Below are positions 22,201 through 30,462 of a stretch of DNA of 59,649 nt, piece by piece (position 1 is the stretch's first letter; each line of letters opens with the position of its first letter). Made by a program: the position numbers and the translations under genes. The notes beneath the pieces were generated by a model. The model saw only the letters and a list, made by a program, of their open reading frames with translations. It ran no database searches and was not told where the DNA came from. The stretch is from contig JAGWAD010000011.1 of the NCBI GenBank assembly GCA_018302105.1, positions 11,087 to 70,735 on the forward strand. Direction: 5' to 3'. The DNA comes from Candidatus Woesearchaeota archaeon. Its GTDB lineage: Archaea; Nanobdellota; Nanobdellia; SCGC-AAA011-G17; GW2011-AR18.

Positions 22201-24291
22201 TTGGTAAAAAAGAAAATAAAATATTTTATCAAAGGACCAAAAACCCAAAAATGGGTTAAGATTACAACTTCCACAAATAGAGAATTTGCTATGACACCAA
22301 CTCACGATTTTATGTGCTTAGATGAAAATAATAAAATTAAATCAAAAAAAGCCAAAGAAATAGTTGTAGGTGACAAAACATTAGTTATGGATTATTTAGA
22401 ATTTCCAATAAAAAATATAGAAAAATTAGATTTAATCAAAGAATTAATAGAAAAATTACCTGAAAATATAAAAAATAAATTTAGAATAATTAATTGCACA
22501 GATTTTTTCAAGAATTTGGTAAAAATAAATGGAAGAGATAAAATTATTTCAGTTATAAATTCATCAAAATCAATTATACAAAATTTGAATAGGTGGTATA
22601 AAGCAATTCCTTTAAACCACATAGAAAAACTAATTTTAGAAAACATAATTTCTTATGAAAATTTACCAGAAAATTCTAAAATAAAATATTGGTTTAGTAA
22701 TAAAAGCTTTGATAGGTTTTTAAATATAAATTTGGATTTATGCAGGCTATTGGGAACCTACACAGCAGAAGGGCATTGCAGAGAAAATAAAACTACAAGA
22801 CAAGTAAGTTTCAGAATTTGTCATCCAATTCTGGGAAATGATACTTACGATAGAATAAAAAGAGTTTTTAATATAATTTCTGCTCTTGAGGAAAATAATA
22901 CAAAAATTACAATTTCTCATTCTTTAGTTTATTATTTATTTAAATATATTTTAGGTACTGGATTTAATGCAAAAAATAAAAAAGTACCGCAAATAATTTA
23001 TTCATTAAAAGATAATTTAGTTTCAGAATACATCTCAGGTTATGTTGATGGTGATGGAAGTATTGATCCGGAAGATTTAATTATTCATTTTTATTCAGCT
23101 AATAGGTCGTTGCTTGACGATTTTGCTTTACTAATCTCTAGATTTCATGCAATTGGAAGATATGTAAAAATTCCTCCAAGATTGCCTGGCAAAACAGTTT
23201 TATATAAATATCTTGAATTGGGGCACAAACCCAAAAAATTTGGTTTATTCCATTTAGTTTTTAGAGGGGAAGACGCTAATATTTTATCTTCTAAATTATC
23301 ATTGTATCATCCTGAAAAAGAGTTAAAAGCTAATTATCTTTTACAAAAAGAATATGGAGAAAAGTTAATAAAAGTAAATAATCATTTGATTGCAATTAAA
23401 TCTTTTGGAGATTCATTTATTGATTATATTAAAAATGTAGAAATTATAGAAGATGAAAAAAATTCTTATTGCGTTGAAGTTGAATGGAATAAAAAAGAAG
23501 AGAGAAGTGTTGTATGGGGAGAACAAATTATAAATTTTCGTTGTGATGGCGATGAAGCAACAGTAATGTTATTAATGGATGCATTGTTAAATTTTTCACC
23601 AAAACTTTTAAGTGATCACCGTGGAGCAACACAGGACGAGCCATTAGTTTTAACTTCTATGATTTTACCAACAGAAGTAGATGATATGGTTTTTGATATG
23701 GATATAGTTTGGAAATATCCTTTAGAATTATATGAAGCTTCATTACAATATAAACCTGCATATGAAATCCCAATTAAAACTCTAAAATCGGAATTAGGAA
23801 AAGAAGGACAATATGCTGGTTGGGGATTTACACACGATACAGATAATTTTAATGCAGGAGTAAGATGCAGCAGTTATAAAACAATTCCAACAATGCAGGA
23901 GAAAGTAGAAAAACAAATGATATTAAGTGAAAAAATTCGTGCAATCGATATCTCTGATGTTGCAAGACTGATTATTGAACGTCATTTCATTCGCGATATA
24001 AAAGGTAATTTAAGAAAATTTTCCCAGCAGCAGTTTAGGTGTGTTAGTTGCAATGATAAATATAGAAGACCACCATTGAAAGGAAATTGTATTTCTTGCG
24101 GTGGTAAAATTTTATTTACAATATCGCATGGGTCAATCATAAAATATCTGGATGCAAGTTTGATGTTGGCTGAAAAATATGCAGTGCCTTCATACTTAAA
24201 ACAGACTTTAGATTTAGCTAAACAAAGAATTGAAATGTTATTTGGTAAAGAAAAAGAAAAGCAGGAAGGATTGACTCGCTGGTTTAGTTAA
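19276..24291 (+). CDS. polC: DNA polymerase D large subunit DP2 with an in-frame intein
   Basis: Catalytic subunit of replicative polymerase D. The frame encodes 1671 residues, of which residues 912-1422 are an intein; the spliced protein would be about 1160 residues, the normal size. The N-terminal domains ('YFGGPIRSAGTTA', 'RIGAFRVRFGRARTAG') and the C-terminal zinc motif ('CVSCNDKYRRPPLKGNCISCGG') are intact. The intein sits directly before 'CDGDE', whose two Asp residues are the catalytic pair known for DP2, so the unspliced protein should be inactive. Start ATG 19276 gives 'MVEMNQQIQKYF', which matches the family's short N-terminus. Expression probably shares control with orc1-polB, though a pseudogene separates them. 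Confidence 0.96.
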   Translation: MVEMNQQIQKYFSDIDKGIAVCYDVANKARQKGFDPDTKVEIPLAKNMAERVEGLIAVVCPQIRNSGLSQRIRELELKYGSQNWRVAFLISEEIANEKFCKFKDKKEAIEVSLRAGLAYITNGVVSSPLEGFIRLELKKRKDDGREYFCLYFGGPIRSAGTTATCIFLAVCDYIRMKTGYAVYDPTEEEIKRTFSELEHFHDRITNLQYYPSEREAAFITRHLPIQIDGDASEKIDVPNYKDLPRVSTNKLRNGFCLVMAEGLCQKFAKFWSKFSKWYTEMGMDHWKFLDDYVALQKEIKSKGTVKKDTSAKVTPDYTYIKDLVAGRPVLGYPLRIGAFRVRFGRARTAGLSDDAIHPATMVALDNFIAYGTQLKTERPGKSTTISSCDSLEGPIVKLKNGDVLLLETESQARQVVKDIQEIIFMGDILINYGYFLNRGHILAPVGYCEEWYALELEKALGENKGIYTDLIKNPNKIKISCEAAIAISKEYSIPLHPRYTFHFADLSHEQFIDLLDWLNYAVVKDDKIILPITVLKSPKRILELIGCPHIFANNEYVVIEGNWALALRVSLGFYSQEFNLENIKKEISNELPILDIINKISEVKIRNKSGLYIGSRMGRPEKAKMRKLTGSPHALFPVGAEGGRLRCFQAALESGKVTADFSNLFCKNCNSNTVYPHCHKCGQETIKKFICKECSDTTGNCKHESSIAFSKQEIKIQEYFQDALKKLGTNNYPELIKGVRGTSNKEHIPEHLLKGILRSIHNIHVNKDGTTRYDMIEMSLTHFKPKEIGTDIEKLKSLGYTHDVYGNELTNDEQILELRCQDLVLPSCPESLDEGCDFILSRVANFIDDLMEKLYGMPRFYNLKKKEELVGHLVVGLSPHTAAGIVGRIIGFSKTQAMLANPLFHSIMRRDCVHPNTKLLFFDKENSLNYNKIGKFVDELIEKGCKTKVIDMVGTKAVYPNQEYYTYGADPNTKLLVKKKIKYFIKGPKTQKWVKITTSTNREFAMTPTHDFMCLDENNKIKSKKAKEIVVGDKTLVMDYLEFPIKNIEKLDLIKELIEKLPENIKNKFRIINCTDFFKNLVKINGRDKIISVINSSKSIIQNLNRWYKAIPLNHIEKLILENIISYENLPENSKIKYWFSNKSFDRFLNINLDLCRLLGTYTAEGHCRENKTTRQVSFRICHPILGNDTYDRIKRVFNIISALEENNTKITISHSLVYYLFKYILGTGFNAKNKKVPQIIYSLKDNLVSEYISGYVDGDGSIDPEDLIIHFYSANRSLLDDFALLISRFHAIGRYVKIPPRLPGKTVLYKYLELGHKPKKFGLFHLVFRGEDANILSSKLSLYHPEKELKANYLLQKEYGEKLIKVNNHLIAIKSFGDSFIDYIKNVEIIEDEKNSYCVEVEWNKKEERSVVWGEQIINFRCDGDEATVMLLMDALLNFSPKLLSDHRGATQDEPLVLTSMILPTEVDDMVFDMDIVWKYPLELYEASLQYKPAYEIPIKTLKSELGKEGQYAGWGFTHDTDNFNAGVRCSSYKTIPTMQEKVEKQMILSEKIRAIDISDVARLIIERHFIRDIKGNLRKFSQQQFRCVSCNDKYRRPPLKGNCISCGGKILFTISHGSIIKYLDASLMLAEKYAVPSYLKQTLDLAKQRIEMLFGKEKEKQEGLTRWFS
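22009..23541 (+). other. DP2 intein with LAGLIDADG endonuclease and atypical C-terminal residue
   Basis: A 511-residue intein (residues 912-1422 of the precursor). It starts with Cys in block A ('CVHPNTKLLFF'), has block B 'MTPTHDFMC', and carries two LAGLIDADG motifs ('LLGTYTAEG' and 'YISGYVDGDGS') with their acidic residues, so the endonuclease looks intact. Block F is 'SYCVEVEW' and block G 'GEQIINFR', followed by Cys+1 of the extein. The terminal residue is Arg and the penultimate Phe, where inteins normally have His-Asn or His-Gln. Asn or Gln cyclisation at the usual position is therefore impossible, so splicing must use an unusual route or be impaired. Confidence 0.9.
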
Positions 24292-24308
24292 TATAATAAA
24301 TTCCACGC

Positions 24309-24331
24309 GGTTTACTGTTAGTCAACAACAA
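24309..24331 (+). repeat. 23-bp dispersed repeat, copy A
   Basis: Core TTACTGTTAGTCAA (24312-24325), located just downstream of the DP2 stop. The same 23-mer with two changes lies in reverse orientation at 46697-46719, upstream of argS. Confidence 0.5.
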
Positions 24332-24379
24332 ACATTCGAAAAATCTAATTATTTTATTGGTTGACTATATTATAAATTT

Positions 24380-24649
24380 TCATAGATTTAATTTTTTAAT
24401 TTCTTCAGTTATATTTTTCAAATTATATTTTAGCTTAAGTAAAACTGAAAGTATTACAAGGAAAAATATCAAAGATATAAATGTTAAAAATAAAAGTTCA
24501 TTAGTTTTTGATATATCAATTTGTTTTATAAATATTGCTACCAATAATCCAATTATATAAATAAAAATTATTATAATACATGTATTAAAATATTGCAAAT
24601 ACTTATTATAATCCAAATCAAATAAATTCTTTTTTATTTTGTCATTCAT
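24380..24649 (-). CDS. Small two-helix membrane protein
   Basis: About 89 residues with two predicted membrane helices ('CIIIIFIYIIGLLVAIFI' and 'LLFLTFISLIFFLVILSVLL') and basic or acidic ends. Function unknown. ATG 24649 is chosen; its start lies three bases after the stop of the preceding small membrane gene (24652), indicating an operon. Confidence 0.55.
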   Translation of the reverse strand: MNDKIKKNLFDLDYNKYLQYFNTCIIIIFIYIIGLLVAIFIKQIDISKTNELLFLTFISLIFFLVILSVLLKLKYNLKNITEEIKKLNL

Positions 24650-24651
24650 TT

Positions 24652-24822
24652 TCAATCACCAAAAGCTATTGCCAAAAATATTAAACCAAGAATCATCAAA
24701 ACTGCAGATGCAACAGCAAGCCAGTATATTTCCTTAATAAAAGAATGTATCAAAAAAGCAGTTCCTAAGACTGTGCTTATAACTCCAGCCATTAAAATAA
24801 AATTCTTTTGGATTAATTTCAT
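24652..24822 (-). CDS. Small two-helix membrane protein
   Basis: A 56-residue frame from ATG 24822 to TGA 24652-24654. Two hydrophobic segments are visible ('FILMAGVISTVLGTAFLI' and 'WLAVASAVLMILGLIFLAIA'), giving a hairpin membrane protein. It sits directly upstream of another small membrane gene on the same strand, spaced three bases from its start. Function unknown. Confidence 0.5.
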   Translation of the reverse strand: MKLIQKNFILMAGVISTVLGTAFLIHSFIKEIYWLAVASAVLMILGLIFLAIAFGD

Positions 24823-24890
24823 ATTAATTATAATAATTTTGACATTTACTAATCTTGCTTAAAAACATTTCAAAATTTCAGAAAAATATT

Positions 24891-26090
24891 TCACAAACTA
24901 AAATATAATATTACAGGTAGTATCAAAGTTCCCATTAAATGTATTCTTTCAATGTTTGTTAATAAACAAAATATTCCAACACAAGTTGAAATTACTAACA
25001 CAATTATTCCTATCCCTCCAGATATTAAAATAGTTAATATTAATAAAAAACCAATTATACAAGAACATAATCTTTTATAGTTCAGTCTTGGCATAAATTT
25101 AGAAAATATTCTTTCAAGTTTTAAAGTTAGGAATATGGCAATAAAAGCAGTAATTAAACAAACAGCAGTAAAATAAAGAATTTGTAATTTCCCTACACTC
25201 ATTATATTGGATAATGTAACAATTACTCCGCTTCTCGCTTTATCAATTGAATACAATGCAATTAAACTTAGAAACATAGAAATTGTATTTATTGCACTAT
25301 TAACAATAATATAATCATTCTCATCTTTAATCTCATTTATCGCAGATGCCACAGCAGTTGTATGCGAAGAAGTTAAACCAGGTAAAAAGCTTGTAAATAA
25401 TGAAGCAATGCAGCTTACAATAATATTAGTGAATATCTTTAAATTATCAATATTTAATTTTAAGTCTTTAATTTGTTCTGGAATATTTATTTTATTTTTT
25501 ATTCCAAGTATTAAAGCACTTATTCCAAATAATCCAGATAATAAAGGAAATAAAGGTTGTTCTAAAGTTTTTAATGAAAAGACTACAACACCTAATACAC
25601 CAGATAAAATAAATACCAAAATAGCTATTTTAGGTTCTTTACTCTTCTTTATTATAATTATGCTTATTCCTATGAGAATATACTGAATATAATCTTTTAT
25701 TATCTCATAAGCAGCAGTAATATGCCCAATTATAACAGGAGTTAATATAATAATTGCAACTAATCCAAAAAAACTTCCAAATATAGCAAGTTTAATTGAT
25801 TCCAATCCTCTTCCTTCCATCAATAATCTATGACTTGGCAAAAGTGTTAAAGCATTATCAGAATCTGCTGCACCTAAAAAAGTAGTTGGAATTATATCAA
25901 GAAAAGTATGGGTAACAGCCATTGAGATTAAAGTTGTTCCAATATATAATGCTGGAAAATATTCTAATAATCTTGAAGAGCCAGCCATTACAATTGCAGC
26001 TATTAAATTAATATGTATTCCGGGAGTTAATCCAGTTATAGTCCCTAGAATAATCCCAATTATAATTGCTATTCCAATTTCTAAAATCAT
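24891..26090 (-). CDS. TctA/DUF112-family membrane transporter
   Basis: A 399-residue polytopic membrane protein with about ten hydrophobic helices. The N-terminal motif 'GTITGLTPGIHINL' and the internal repeat 'FTSFLPGLTSSHTTAV' match the archaeal branch of the TctA family (tripartite tricarboxylate transporter permease homologues). These archaeal proteins occur without TctB/TctC partners, and none is seen here. The substrate is unknown. The gene is monocistronic; the next small genes start about 70 bases downstream. Confidence 0.8.
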   Translation of the reverse strand: MILEIGIAIIIGIILGTITGLTPGIHINLIAAIVMAGSSRLLEYFPALYIGTTLISMAVTHTFLDIIPTTFLGAADSDNALTLLPSHRLLMEGRGLESIKLAIFGSFFGLVAIIILTPVIIGHITAAYEIIKDYIQYILIGISIIIIKKSKEPKIAILVFILSGVLGVVVFSLKTLEQPLFPLLSGLFGISALILGIKNKINIPEQIKDLKLNIDNLKIFTNIIVSCIASLFTSFLPGLTSSHTTAVASAINEIKDENDYIIVNSAINTISMFLSLIALYSIDKARSGVIVTLSNIMSVGKLQILYFTAVCLITAFIAIFLTLKLERIFSKFMPRLNYKRLCSCIIGFLLILTILISGGIGIIVLVISTCVGIFCLLTNIERIHLMGTLILPVILYFSL

Positions 26091-26233
26091 AATTAAAATA
26101 AAGATTTACATTTAAAATGAGTATCCTAAAAAGTTTTCAAAATTATGGAAATTATTTCTAATTAAAAATATAAATTACAAATCAAAAGAATTTAATACAA
26201 GTAAAAATATAAAAAATAGTTGAAAATTAGAAA

Positions 26234-26527
26234 CTATTTATTTTTATTTTCTTGATTTTGTGTAGTGTATTTTCTTTTTGTTATTAAATAATATCCCATT
26301 AATAGTAACATATAATTTCCTGCATTCCAAAATGTCCCTACTTCACTTGCATCAAATCTTGCTTCTTTGGCAGCAGTATTTTTTAAATGACACATTTCTG
26401 GGTGTTTTGTATAATATTCTTTTTTATCATTATAATAGTCTATAGTTATGTATGGCATTGCTATTGTTGAATATGTTGCTAGTAATAATGCAGTTAGTCC
26501 CCCAATAATATTTTTTTTATTCGTCAT
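26234..26527 (-). CDS. Small membrane protein, unknown
   Basis: A 97-residue protein with an N-terminal hydrophobic segment ('IIGGLTALLLATYSTIAMPY') and a second near the C-terminus ('GNYMLLLMGYYLI'), separated by a short polar loop. It is divergent from the TrmB-type regulator gene, with the starts about 50 bases apart. No family recognised. Confidence 0.5.
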   Translation of the reverse strand: MTNKKNIIGGLTALLLATYSTIAMPYITIDYYNDKKEYYTKHPEMCHLKNTAAKEARFDASEVGTFWNAGNYMLLLMGYYLITKRKYTTQNQENKNK

Positions 26528-26567
26528 TTTAAATAATTTATTTAATAATAAGATTTAAATATTGGTT

Positions 26568-26582
26568 GTCATAACTTATGAC
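26568..26582. promoter_or_regulatory. Perfect 15-bp palindrome at the regulator start
   Basis: GTCATAA-C-TTATGAC spans the start codon of the TrmB-type gene. It is a good candidate operator for autoregulation, placed where a bound dimer would block initiation. Confidence 0.5.
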
Positions 26583-27327
26583 TACTATGGAAATTGAAGA
26601 TTTAATAAATTTGGGATTTAATAAGAATGAATCAATAGTATACTTATCTTTGATAAAATTTGGAATTTCTGAAGCTAGTGCAATAATCAAAGACACAAAA
26701 TTTCATAAAAATATAGTTTATGATAATCTAGAAAAATTAATAGATAAAGGGCTAGTAACTTATATTATAGAAGGTGGAATAAAAAAGTTCAAAACAGCAA
26801 ACCCCAAAACATTAATACAATTATTTGAAGAAGAACAAAAAATTCTAGAAGGGAAAAAAATATTAGCAAAAAAGATTTCTGAAGAAATAAACAAAACAAT
26901 AAACTCAAAGAAGGAAAAAAGTTCAGCAGCAATATATAGAGGAATTAAAGGAATAAAATCATTCTATGAATCCACATTAGAAGAAGGAGATTATGTAGTA
27001 TTTGGAGCTCCTGAAAAATCAATAAAAATAATGGGGGAAATATTCTGGAAAAATTATACAATAAAAAGAATAGATAAGAATATTAAAGTAAAAATGATAT
27101 TCAATAATACAATAAAAAGTTTTGGAGAAAAAATAAAAAATAATAAAACTTTAATAAAATATTTTGATAAAGAATTTGAGCCATTAACAGAAACACACAT
27201 ACAAAAAGATAAAGTTGCAATAATAGTATGGAACGATGAACCAACATTAATATTGATACAGGATAAAACAGTAGCAGATTCTTATATAAAATATTTCAAC
27301 AAAATGTGGAAAGAATCAAAAAAATGA
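26578..27327 (+). CDS. TrmB-like transcriptional regulator
   Basis: A 249-residue regulator with an N-terminal winged helix-turn-helix ('LGFNKNESIVYLSLIKFG', 'KNIVYDNLEKLIDKGLV'), a short coiled-coil region (85-120) and a C-terminal effector-like domain beginning 'AAIYRGIKGIKSFYES'. This matches short TrmB-family proteins, which often sense sugars or other small molecules. A perfect palindrome at its start suggests autoregulation. A paralogue lies at 42923-43690 inside the split lon locus. Confidence 0.82.
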   Translation: MTTMEIEDLINLGFNKNESIVYLSLIKFGISEASAIIKDTKFHKNIVYDNLEKLIDKGLVTYIIEGGIKKFKTANPKTLIQLFEEEQKILEGKKILAKKISEEINKTINSKKEKSSAAIYRGIKGIKSFYESTLEEGDYVVFGAPEKSIKIMGEIFWKNYTIKRIDKNIKVKMIFNNTIKSFGEKIKNNKTLIKYFDKEFEPLTETHIQKDKVAIIVWNDEPTLILIQDKTVADSYIKYFNKMWKESKK

Positions 27328-27384
27328 ATTCAATTTTAAACAGTTAATTATTATAGCAAAAAAATTATAATTTCAAAGATTTTC

Positions 27385-27786
27385 TTAAATCAAATTAGCT
27401 TCAATAAAGCTAGTCATTTCAGAATTCTCAGCTTTCTTAAAAGCCTTTAATGCAGTTTTGACATCAGGAATTTGTAATAACCTCTCTCCAATCTTATTTA
27501 GTTCGTTTTTAGATTCAGAATAATAAAAAGCATAAAAAGCCTCATAATGCCTATTTTCATTCAGACACATGTTTCCAGTCAATATCAACCTATTCTTGTT
27601 TCCAGTAATAACAAATACTTTTATTGCATCTAAATAATTTTTATTTTTAATATAAGTTTCAGCAGTTTTCTCAAATTCCAGTTTCATATTATCAGTAAGC
27701 GAACTGACATTTAAACTATCTAAATCTCTTGAAATTAAATCTTTAAGAATTAAATTAAAATCATCCATAGAGTCATCCGATATCAA
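27385..27786 (-). CDS. TPR-like repeat protein, short paralogue
   Basis: A 133-residue all-helical protein. Its C-terminus ('ALKAFKKAENSEMTSFIEANL') is clearly related to that of the upstream gene ('ALRSFEAADNQMMVQFIREN'), so the two are tandem duplicates, this one with fewer repeats. Its ATG overlaps the stop of the upstream gene (27783-27786), so translation is coupled. Likely a protein-protein interaction scaffold. Confidence 0.6.
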   Translation of the reverse strand: MISDDSMDDFNLILKDLISRDLDSLNVSSLTDNMKLEFEKTAETYIKNKNYLDAIKVFVITGNKNRLILTGNMCLNENRHYEAFYAFYYSESKNELNKIGERLLQIPDVKTALKAFKKAENSEMTSFIEANLI

Positions 27787-28517
27787 ACATACACTTTCGA
27801 TGCCAAGTCCCTGTCACCAAAGTTTTCTCTTATGAATTGAACCATCATCTGGTTGTCAGCAGCTTCAAAAGACCTCAATGCATTAGCAAGCAGTCCAATC
27901 CTCATAAATTCTTCAGCTACAGTATTTAATTTTGTTTTTTCTCCAGCTAATTCATAAGCTTTAGCAGATAAAGGATATTGTTTCTCTCCAAAGCAATGAT
28001 CTCCAAGTTTAATTAATTTAGCTTTATTATCTAAAGCACTAAAAACTTCAATAGCAAATTCAATTTTTCCCTTTTGTAAACAATAGTCACCAACAGCATT
28101 TAATTTATCCTGATTGCCAACAATTTTAAAAGCTGCAATTGATTCAGCTATATGTCCCTCTTCTAAACATCTCTCACCAACACGCATTAACTTATCCCTT
28201 TCATCTGCTAATTTATATGCTTCAATTGCATAAGAAAATAAGCCCAATCTTGCATGTTCATCACCAATTGCAGTTAATCTAATTCTATTGCCAGTCATTT
28301 TAAATACTTTCATTGCATCGCCAATCTGGTTTCTTTTAAAATATTCTTCAGCTGCAGCATTTAGAAGTTCTCTTTTTTTATCTTCACTAAACATTGAAAG
28401 ATTAATATTTTCTAATCCTTTTTTCATTAATGCAGGAATTACTTTACTAAACGGATTGTCTTCTGTTTTGGCTTGTTCTTCAACCATTCTCGATACATCT
28501 CTTTTTATGTGATCCAT
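27783..28517 (-). CDS. TPR-like helical repeat protein
   Basis: A 244-residue protein built from about five helical-pair repeats of roughly 30 residues, each with a pattern like 'AIEAYKLADERDKLMRVGERCLEEG', 'SIAAFKIVGNQDKLNAVGDYCLQKG' and 'AIEVFSALDNKAKLIKLGDHCFGEK'. These resemble TPR or clathrin-type repeats. The role is probably scaffolding. It forms a two-gene operon with its shorter paralogue downstream. Confidence 0.65.
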   Translation of the reverse strand: MDHIKRDVSRMVEEQAKTEDNPFSKVIPALMKKGLENINLSMFSEDKKRELLNAAAEEYFKRNQIGDAMKVFKMTGNRIRLTAIGDEHARLGLFSYAIEAYKLADERDKLMRVGERCLEEGHIAESIAAFKIVGNQDKLNAVGDYCLQKGKIEFAIEVFSALDNKAKLIKLGDHCFGEKQYPLSAKAYELAGEKTKLNTVAEEFMRIGLLANALRSFEAADNQMMVQFIRENFGDRDLASKVYV

Positions 28518-28606
28518 CTTTAATCCAATTTGTTCAGCTTTACTAATTTAAATAGTTTTGTGTGTTTTATTTCTATTTCTTCAGATTATATTGTCTAAAA
28601 TGTATT

Positions 28607-28951
28607 TTAGCTTAATACTTTTATACTATCTGCATTAACTTGTAGTTTATTTTCATATTTAGAAACCCTCCCATTAACCTCGATTAAGCTTCCCTTAACA
28701 ATCCTGGCTTTGCCATAAAGAATAACATCAATTACTCCTGTGTCATCTTTTATAGTAACAATCTGCACAACACTATTGCTTTTAACAATCTCAACATACC
28801 CCTTAATTTTGATATTTTTCTCAATTATTTTATCATTTATTCCATTTATGTCTGAATTTTTTAAATCAATCTTATCTGCTAAAATAAATATTCCTGCAAT
28901 GCCTAACAAAGCAAGAATAAAGCTGAATTTCATTAATTTATTATCATCCAT
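28607..28951 (-). CDS. Membrane-anchored OB-fold protein
   Basis: A 114-residue protein with one N-terminal membrane helix ('FSFILALLGIAGIFILA') and an OB-fold nucleic-acid-binding-type domain (about 45-112, 'VVQIVTIKDDTGVIDVILYG', 'IEVNGRVSKYENKLQV'). Membrane-tethered OB domains of this type are frequent in archaea; the ligand is unknown. It is monocistronic and divergent from pan. Confidence 0.65.
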   Translation of the reverse strand: MDDNKLMKFSFILALLGIAGIFILADKIDLKNSDINGINDKIIEKNIKIKGYVEIVKSNSVVQIVTIKDDTGVIDVILYGKARIVKGSLIEVNGRVSKYENKLQVNADSIKVLS

Positions 28952-29045
28952 ATATTAAAAAGAGATTTTAACCTTTAAATTAGTAACTTGTATAAATTTC
29001 CAAAAATTAGTAAATTTTATTAATTATTCTATCTTATTTTTTAGT

Positions 29046-30182
29046 ATGAGTATTCTAGTTAATGAAAAAAAACAGACTAAAGAACCCTATCTAAGAGTAG
29101 AACCAAGCTCGATAAATGAAGAAAATCAGCTGCTTAAGAACAGTGTTAGTTATCTTAAAGCAGAATTAAATAAATTTAAAGAACTACCTTTGTTAGTTTG
29201 TGAAATAAGGCGTGTTTTTAAAGGAAAAGCAGTTATTCGTATTCCAAATGGAAGTTATTTTTATGTAAATGTTTCAGGAAATTTGGATTTAAGTATTGGG
29301 GATTCTGTATTAGTTGAGCAAAGGTCTTTAACTATAGTACAAAAACTAGACAAGCTTGGGAATTTTGATATAGAAGATTTTATCATAGTAGAAAGGCCAA
29401 ATACCTCTTGGCAGTCATTAGGGGGTTTAAATAAACAAATACAGGAGTTAAAAGAAGTAATTGAACTCCCATTATTAAAACCAGAATTATTTGAAAAAAT
29501 AGGAATAGATCCGCCAAATGGCGTTTTGTTATATGGTCCTCCAGGCACAGGCAAGACTATGTTGGCAAAGGCAGTTGCAACTAGTACAAATAGTACTTTT
29601 ATAGAAATTGTAGCTTCAGAATTAGTACAAAAGTTCATAGGAGAAGGTGCCAAACTTGTTAAGGATATTTTCAGAATCGCAAGAGAAAAAGCACCTTCAA
29701 TTATTTTTATAGATGAAATTGATGCACTGGCAGCAGACAGGTTAGACATAGGAACAGGCGGAGAAAGGGAAGTACAGAGAACATTCATGCAGTTATTAAC
29801 TGAAATGGATGGCTTCAAATCTTTGGATAATGTGAAAGTTATAGCAGCAACTAATCGCATAGATATTATTGATGAAGCAATATTAAGGCCAGGAAGGTTT
29901 GATAGATTAATAGAAATATCCTTGCCAGATAAGGAAAGTAGAAAAAACATTTTATCAATACATTCAAAATCTATGAGTTTAGATAATATTGATTTTAGTC
30001 ATGTTGCAGAACAAACAGAAGGAATGAGTGGGGCAGATTTAAAAGCAGTTTGCACAGAAGCAGGGTATTTCGCATTAAGGGAAAATAGGTTTCAGATAAG
30101 CAGCGATGATTTTATCAAGGCAGTAAGTAAAGTTTCGCAAACAGACCAGGAAGATAATTCATTCGAATCTATGTTTGGTTAA
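29046..30182 (+). CDS. pan: Proteasome-activating nucleotidase (PAN)
   Basis: AAA+ ATPase that unfolds substrates for the 20S proteasome. The 378 residues have a short N-terminal coiled coil (about 20-45), an OB domain (48-110), and an AAA module with Walker A 'GPPGTGKT' (about 161), Walker B 'IIFIDEID' (about 219) and 'RPGRFDR' (about 280). The C-terminus ends 'SMFG', a hydrophobic-Phe-X variant of the HbYX motif that opens the proteasome gate. No proteasome subunit gene is in this window. Confidence 0.93.
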   Translation: MSILVNEKKQTKEPYLRVEPSSINEENQLLKNSVSYLKAELNKFKELPLLVCEIRRVFKGKAVIRIPNGSYFYVNVSGNLDLSIGDSVLVEQRSLTIVQKLDKLGNFDIEDFIIVERPNTSWQSLGGLNKQIQELKEVIELPLLKPELFEKIGIDPPNGVLLYGPPGTGKTMLAKAVATSTNSTFIEIVASELVQKFIGEGAKLVKDIFRIAREKAPSIIFIDEIDALAADRLDIGTGGEREVQRTFMQLLTEMDGFKSLDNVKVIAATNRIDIIDEAILRPGRFDRLIEISLPDKESRKNILSIHSKSMSLDNIDFSHVAEQTEGMSGADLKAVCTEAGYFALRENRFQISSDDFIKAVSKVSQTDQEDNSFESMFG

Positions 30183-30212
30183 CTTTAAAAGTTTTTAGTC
30201 GCTCGTTATTTT

Positions 30213-30422
30213 ATGACGAAAAATAATTTAGAAGAAATTGTAAATAAAAAATTATCAGATTGGATTCCAATATATGGAATTATAAACTATTATTATAGGA
30301 GAAATGAAAATCCCAGTACAAGTAACATATCTCAAGAAAATTATGGAATAAAACTTGCATTCTATCAAGCATTAATGTTTGCATCAACAGGAGAGGTATT
30401 ATACTCTTTATTTTTTAAATAA
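30213..30422 (+). CDS. Small unknown protein
   Basis: 69 residues: polar N-terminus, then 'IPIYGIINYYYRRNE', and a weakly hydrophobic C-terminus ('LAFYQALMFASTGEVLYSLFF'). It may associate with the membrane. It starts 30 bases after pan and could be cotranscribed with it. No family recognised. Confidence 0.45.
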   Translation: MTKNNLEEIVNKKLSDWIPIYGIINYYYRRNENPSTSNISQENYGIKLAFYQALMFASTGEVLYSLFFK

Positions 30423-30462
30423 GATTCCAAAGATTTTTATAATAATATACTTATAAATTATT

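Noticed and set aside
24357-24560. Plus-strand 67-residue frame opposite the small membrane gene
   Set aside because: The minus-strand frame has two clean membrane helices and operon spacing with a neighbour, whereas this one has neither.
29261-29950. Long minus-strand frame across pan
   Set aside because: Antisense shadow of the PAN AAA domain.
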